DNA of 16,140 nucleotides from an uncultured Streptomyces sp. (GTDB taxonomy: Bacteria; Actinomycetota; Actinomycetes; Streptomycetales; Streptomycetaceae). Where the stretch lies: NCBI GenBank assembly GCA_946480485.1, contig CAMLJW010000066.1, positions 1 through 16,140 of the forward strand, read 5' to 3'. The notes beneath the pieces are model-generated. The model did no database searches. It was not told where the DNA came from and was given only the letters and a program-made list of their open reading frames with translations. The first letter of the stretch is position 1, and each line of letters opens with the position of its first letter. This document shows, piece by piece, positions 13,984 to 16,140 of the stretch. The position numbers and the translations under genes were made by a program.

Positions 13984-16122
13984 ATGCACAGAAGAAGACT
14001 GGGTAAGGCGCTGGGAACCTTCATGGCAGCGTCTGCCATGCTGACAGTGCCGATGGCCAGTGCCCAGGCGTACAACCCCGGGGGCGGGATCCTGTACCAG
14101 CTCGGAAACGAGCCGTGCCTGAAAGGGCGAGGGAACTGCGCGATCTACGCCAAGTCGGCGCAGCTGCCGGGCGGGCGCCTCGTCGCGTCGTTCGAGAAGG
14201 CCACGGTCGTGCAGGAGACGGGAAGCGCCGACGGCGAGACTCTCCCGGTCTACAAGAGCGACGACTACGGATCGACGTGGCAGCCGCTGTCCGAGGTGAA
14301 GGCTCCGGCGTACCTCTCCCGCGATCCCCGCTACGCGAAGTACGTGAGCAACTGGGGCGCCCCGTACCTCTACACGCTTCCGCAGGATGTCGGGAACCTG
14401 AAGAAGGGCACGCTGCTCCTCGCCAGCATCGTGACGGGCGACGACCAGTACTACAAGGAGCACAAGGCAGCCGACCCGAACTGGACGCCGTCCAATGACG
14501 GTGACCGCAGCGACATGGCGATGGCCCTGTACTCCAGCACCGACGACGGTGTGACGTGGGACGTCCTCAACATCATCGCCACCGGCGGCTGGCAGGGCGG
14601 CAGCGCGGGCGCGATCGGCAAGAACGTCGCCGAGGCGAACAAGTACAAGCAGGTGGATCCCCTCTGGGAGCCGTACCTCATGGTCCATGACGGCAAGCTC
14701 GTCTGCTACTACTCGGACGAGAACGACTACCTCGGCTTCGACCCGGTCACCGGCGTGCCGATACTGGACCCCGAGAACGACACCGCCACGGATTCGCACG
14801 GCCAGATCCTCGTCCACAAGACCTGGAACGGCCGCGGCCCGAAGTGGAGCGATCCCGTCGTCGACGTCGCGGGACTGACCCAGGACATGGGAGGCGGCAA
14901 GACGCAGATCGGAGGCGGGCGGCCGGGCATGACGAACGTCGTCCCGACGACGGACGGCAAGTGGCTCCTCCCCTACGAGTACTGGGGCGGCGGGGTCAAC
15001 GTCAGGTACGTCATCGCCGACGACCCGCTGAAGTTCTACGAGGGCTCCGCGGGCCCCATCACCTCGCTGCCGGTCGCCCCCGGCTCCCACCCTGTCTCTC
15101 CCGGCGGCAGCCCGGTCGTCATCAACCTTCCCGACGGGCGCCTGGTGTACAACGCCGCTTGGAGCGGCAACGTCTGGGTCAACGAGAGCGGACGCAGCGA
15201 CGGCGAGTGGAAGGAGTACCAGACGCCGCTGGGCGCCGGCTACACCCGCACCCTGCAGTACGTCGAGGGAACGGGCCGCATCTCGATCCTCCGGCACCAG
15301 GGCACCTCGCAGATCGCCTACTCCGAGGTCGATCTCGGCCACTCGGAGGGCGCCTACTACCAGCTGGTGAACCGCAAGACCGGCCAGGTGATCGGCACCG
15401 GGAACAAGACCAACGACGCGAACATCGGTAACGGAGACGTTCCTGACGTCCGTCTGGAGGACGCCGGCTCGGTGGCGAACAAGGACACCCAGTACTGGCA
15501 TGTGGCGACCAAGCCGAAGGGCGGCGTGACTCTGCTGAACAAGTCGGGCGGCCGCGCGGCATCCATTTGGACAGGGAACGCGACGCCCGGCCAGAGGATC
15601 GGCCAGTGGGTCGACTTCGGCGCCGCGGGCAGCTGGAACCTCATCAAGACCGACAAGGGGTACTACAAGTTCCAGGCGATCAAGAACACCAACGTGTACT
15701 TGACCGGTGCGTCCCAAGGAGCGCCGCTGACCCTGCAGAACGCCGTCGAGGACGGCTCGCAGGAATGGCAGCTCGTCCAGCAGGCTCCGACCTCCGAGAA
15801 CCTGACGCGGGACAAGCGGTCGAACCATCTGGTCGCGGGTAACCCGGTCGGGGCGGGGGCAACCGTCTCGCTCGACGCTGCGGCGTCAGATCCTGCCGGC
15901 ACCGCCTTGCACGCGAACACGACGGGCCACGCCTACGTGTTCGCAGCCGACGGGAAGGTCACGGATCTCGGTGTCGTCTCCTTCGACGACGCCCAGAAGG
16001 GCAGCGTGACGCTTCCGGAGACGCTCGAGGTCGGGACGAAGGTCAAGATCGCTGTGCTCTTCGACGACACGCCGCTGCTGTGGGATGCGGCGACCGTTCG
16101 GCCTACTGGCACCAAGGGTTAG
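13984..16122 (+). CDS. Secreted sialidase-fold hydrolase (GH93-like) with ricin-like module
   Basis: The 712-residue protein starts at ATG 13984, with AGGAGAA five to six bases upstream. A Sec signal peptide (MHRRRLGKAL, hydrophobic core, MASAQA) ends near residue 29. Residues 30-450 form a sialidase-like six-bladed propeller with Asp-box motifs SDDYGSTW (92-99) and STDDGVTW (185-192). WEPYLMVHDGKLVCYYSDE (228-246), GQILVHKTW and GGRPGMTNV (311-319) match the pattern of GH93 exo-arabinanases more than true sialidases. Residues 456-606 look like a ricin-type carbohydrate-binding module (YYQLVNRKTGQVIGTG, WHVATKPKGGVTLLN, EWQLVQ). Residues 607-712 are a further beta-rich domain I cannot name. 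Cys45 and Cys52 may form a disulfide. It probably acts outside the cell on arabinan or a related glycan, in keeping with the GH43-like neighbour. An in-frame upstream extension to 13786 is not real because it precedes the signal peptide. Confidence 0.85.
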   Translation: MHRRRLGKALGTFMAASAMLTVPMASAQAYNPGGGILYQLGNEPCLKGRGNCAIYAKSAQLPGGRLVASFEKATVVQETGSADGETLPVYKSDDYGSTWQPLSEVKAPAYLSRDPRYAKYVSNWGAPYLYTLPQDVGNLKKGTLLLASIVTGDDQYYKEHKAADPNWTPSNDGDRSDMAMALYSSTDDGVTWDVLNIIATGGWQGGSAGAIGKNVAEANKYKQVDPLWEPYLMVHDGKLVCYYSDENDYLGFDPVTGVPILDPENDTATDSHGQILVHKTWNGRGPKWSDPVVDVAGLTQDMGGGKTQIGGGRPGMTNVVPTTDGKWLLPYEYWGGGVNVRYVIADDPLKFYEGSAGPITSLPVAPGSHPVSPGGSPVVINLPDGRLVYNAAWSGNVWVNESGRSDGEWKEYQTPLGAGYTRTLQYVEGTGRISILRHQGTSQIAYSEVDLGHSEGAYYQLVNRKTGQVIGTGNKTNDANIGNGDVPDVRLEDAGSVANKDTQYWHVATKPKGGVTLLNKSGGRAASIWTGNATPGQRIGQWVDFGAAGSWNLIKTDKGYYKFQAIKNTNVYLTGASQGAPLTLQNAVEDGSQEWQLVQQAPTSENLTRDKRSNHLVAGNPVGAGATVSLDAAASDPAGTALHANTTGHAYVFAADGKVTDLGVVSFDDAQKGSVTLPETLEVGTKVKIAVLFDDTPLLWDAATVRPTGTKG

Positions 16123-16140
16123 CGCTCGAGTGGGGGGGGC

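Noticed and set aside
13771..15828. 685-codon minus-strand frame opposite the GH93-like gene
   Set aside because: Antisense shadow of a secreted protein gene with signal peptide, Asp-boxes and ribosome-binding site on the plus strand.

Overview
The window looks like a piece of a Streptomyces-type actinobacterial chromosome. The DNA is very GC-rich. Coding frames use GTG and TTG starts as well as ATG. The respiratory genes are of actinobacterial type: a long QcrB with a PDWY motif, and CtaF, the four-helix oxidase subunit IV of Actinobacteria. The gene density is low and several genes are decayed, as is common in accessory parts of such genomes.

Layout. (1) 1-1823, minus: a DUF2264 protein of carbohydrate-gene context, nearly complete but cut by the window edge. 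Its upstream region (1824-2207) holds an 8-bp inverted repeat and a short tandem repeat that reads as a His/Gly-rich peptide. (2) 2208-2567, plus: an MmcQ/YjbR-like small protein. (3) 2591-3110, minus: the C-terminal remnant of a transketolase-like protein, ending next to an intact tRNA-Pro(GGG) at 3169-3242, which is followed by a strong hairpin. (4) 3565-5310, plus: an aldo/keto reductase with a full catalytic tetrad, then a DUF1877 protein. (5) 5613-6173, minus: a hemerythrin-like HHE protein. (6) 6400-10455: a respiratory island with a stand-alone qcrB (plus) facing a translationally coupled ctaD-ctaF pair (minus). No qcrA, qcrC, ctaC or ctaE lies inside the window. (7) 10456-11619: about 1.2 kb without an intact gene, with a possible remnant of a proton-pumping antiporter-like subunit. 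(8) 11620-16122: a carbohydrate region. It holds a LacI-family repressor broken by frameshift or deletion but with its promoter and a perfect 16-bp palindrome still present, a Tat-exported GH43-like enzyme, a gap with a strong terminator and a decayed enzyme C-terminus, and a secreted sialidase-fold protein most like GH93 exo-arabinanases with a ricin-like module.

How the genes may work together. The GH43-like and GH93-like exported proteins suggest breakdown of an arabinose-containing or related plant polysaccharide outside the cell. DUF2264 and the aldo/keto reductase (which resembles sugar dehydrogenases) would fit downstream carbohydrate metabolism, but they are far apart and the link is inference. 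The LacI remnant suggests that a former repressor of this locus has been lost. The QcrB/CtaD/CtaF set looks like an alternative or spare version of core subunits of the actinobacterial bcc-aa3 supercomplex, which would need partner subunits from elsewhere. I did not find a clearly new defence, CRISPR or mobile system here.
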